DNA of 64,000 nucleotides from Fereydounia khargensis (Eukaryota; Basidiomycota; Ustilaginomycetes; Urocystidales; Fereydouniaceae): NCBI GenBank assembly GCA_026413255.1, contig JAOCZO010000021.1, positions 178,791 to 242,790 of the forward strand, read 5' to 3'. Shown piece by piece: positions 63,996 to 64,000 of this stretch (position 1 is its first letter; each line of letters starts with the position of its first letter). The notes under the pieces were generated by a model. It saw only the letters and a program-made list of their open reading frames with translations, ran no database searches and was not told where the DNA came from. The position numbers and the translations under genes were made by a program.

Positions 63996-64000
63996 GTGTT
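63564..64000. promoter_or_regulatory. HAT2 upstream region
   Basis: No gene recognised. An A-rich tract lies at about 63840-63860 and a long T run at the right end. Confidence 0.5.
63958..63994. repeat. Run of 37 T
   Basis: An uninterrupted homopolymer at the right edge of the window. Its exact length is unreliable in most sequencing methods. Confidence 0.9.

Overview
The window looks like a piece of a compact smut-type basidiomycete genome (Ustilaginomycotina, probably Ustilaginales). The reasons are many short GT-AG introns of about 50-110 nt, very large intron-less genes, long homopolymeric Ser/Ala/Gly-rich regions, frequent TACAGTA/TACTGTA words between genes, and recognisable fungal housekeeping proteins. 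The lineage call is an inference; no database was searched.

Left part (1-29,020), core genes: an N-terminal fragment of dolichol kinase SEC59 running off the left edge (-); a six-exon APSES/KilA-N DNA-binding protein (-); proteasome alpha-7 subunit PRE10 (-), divergent from U1-70K/SNP1 (+); a three-finger C2H2 transcription factor (-); a 2048-residue GAF hybrid histidine kinase with a second, degenerate receiver-like segment (-); a KHA1-type K+/H+ antiporter (+); and the Tudor-domain splicing factor SPF30 (-). Two gene-free stretches of about 4 kb flank the kinase gene.

Middle part (29,593-45,752), the unusual region: a tandem array of small secreted proteins. I resolve 14 intact genes (SSP1-SSP14, 99-161 residues) and one relic. 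All share a signal peptide, a short conserved N-terminal block (hydrophobic run, D/E-x-GN-A, F, L-E/K, then usually V/I-P and HA), one phase-2 intron straight after that block, and an exon 2 opening with L(L)xxAxxF followed by an IF and a YxxxL motif. They have almost no cysteine and their C-terminal tails differ greatly. Many carry the same TATA-like box, GATAAAAGGCGAG. Left-hand members begin their mature part with GGY; right-hand members carry LEPGN. I do not recognise the family. It has the hallmarks of a locally duplicated effector-type cluster (function inferred) and is the best candidate for something undescribed. Several members were found only by joining exons by hand.

Right part (46,045-64,000): a secreted amidase (-), a secreted GH18 chitinase with a Ser/Thr linker and twelve four-cysteine repeats (-), an alpha/beta hydrolase (+) and a six-exon secreted protein of unknown function (+) border the cluster. 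Core genes then resume: a SIMPL-domain protein (-), the U-box cyclophilin CYP8/PPIL2 (-), an SPX-domain phosphate transporter of the PHO87/90/91 type (+) and the WD40 histone-binding protein HAT2/RbAp48 (-). The window ends in a run of 37 T.

All exon boundaries come from reading splice sites and keeping the reading frame. I saw no rRNA, tRNA, CRISPR array or transposon.
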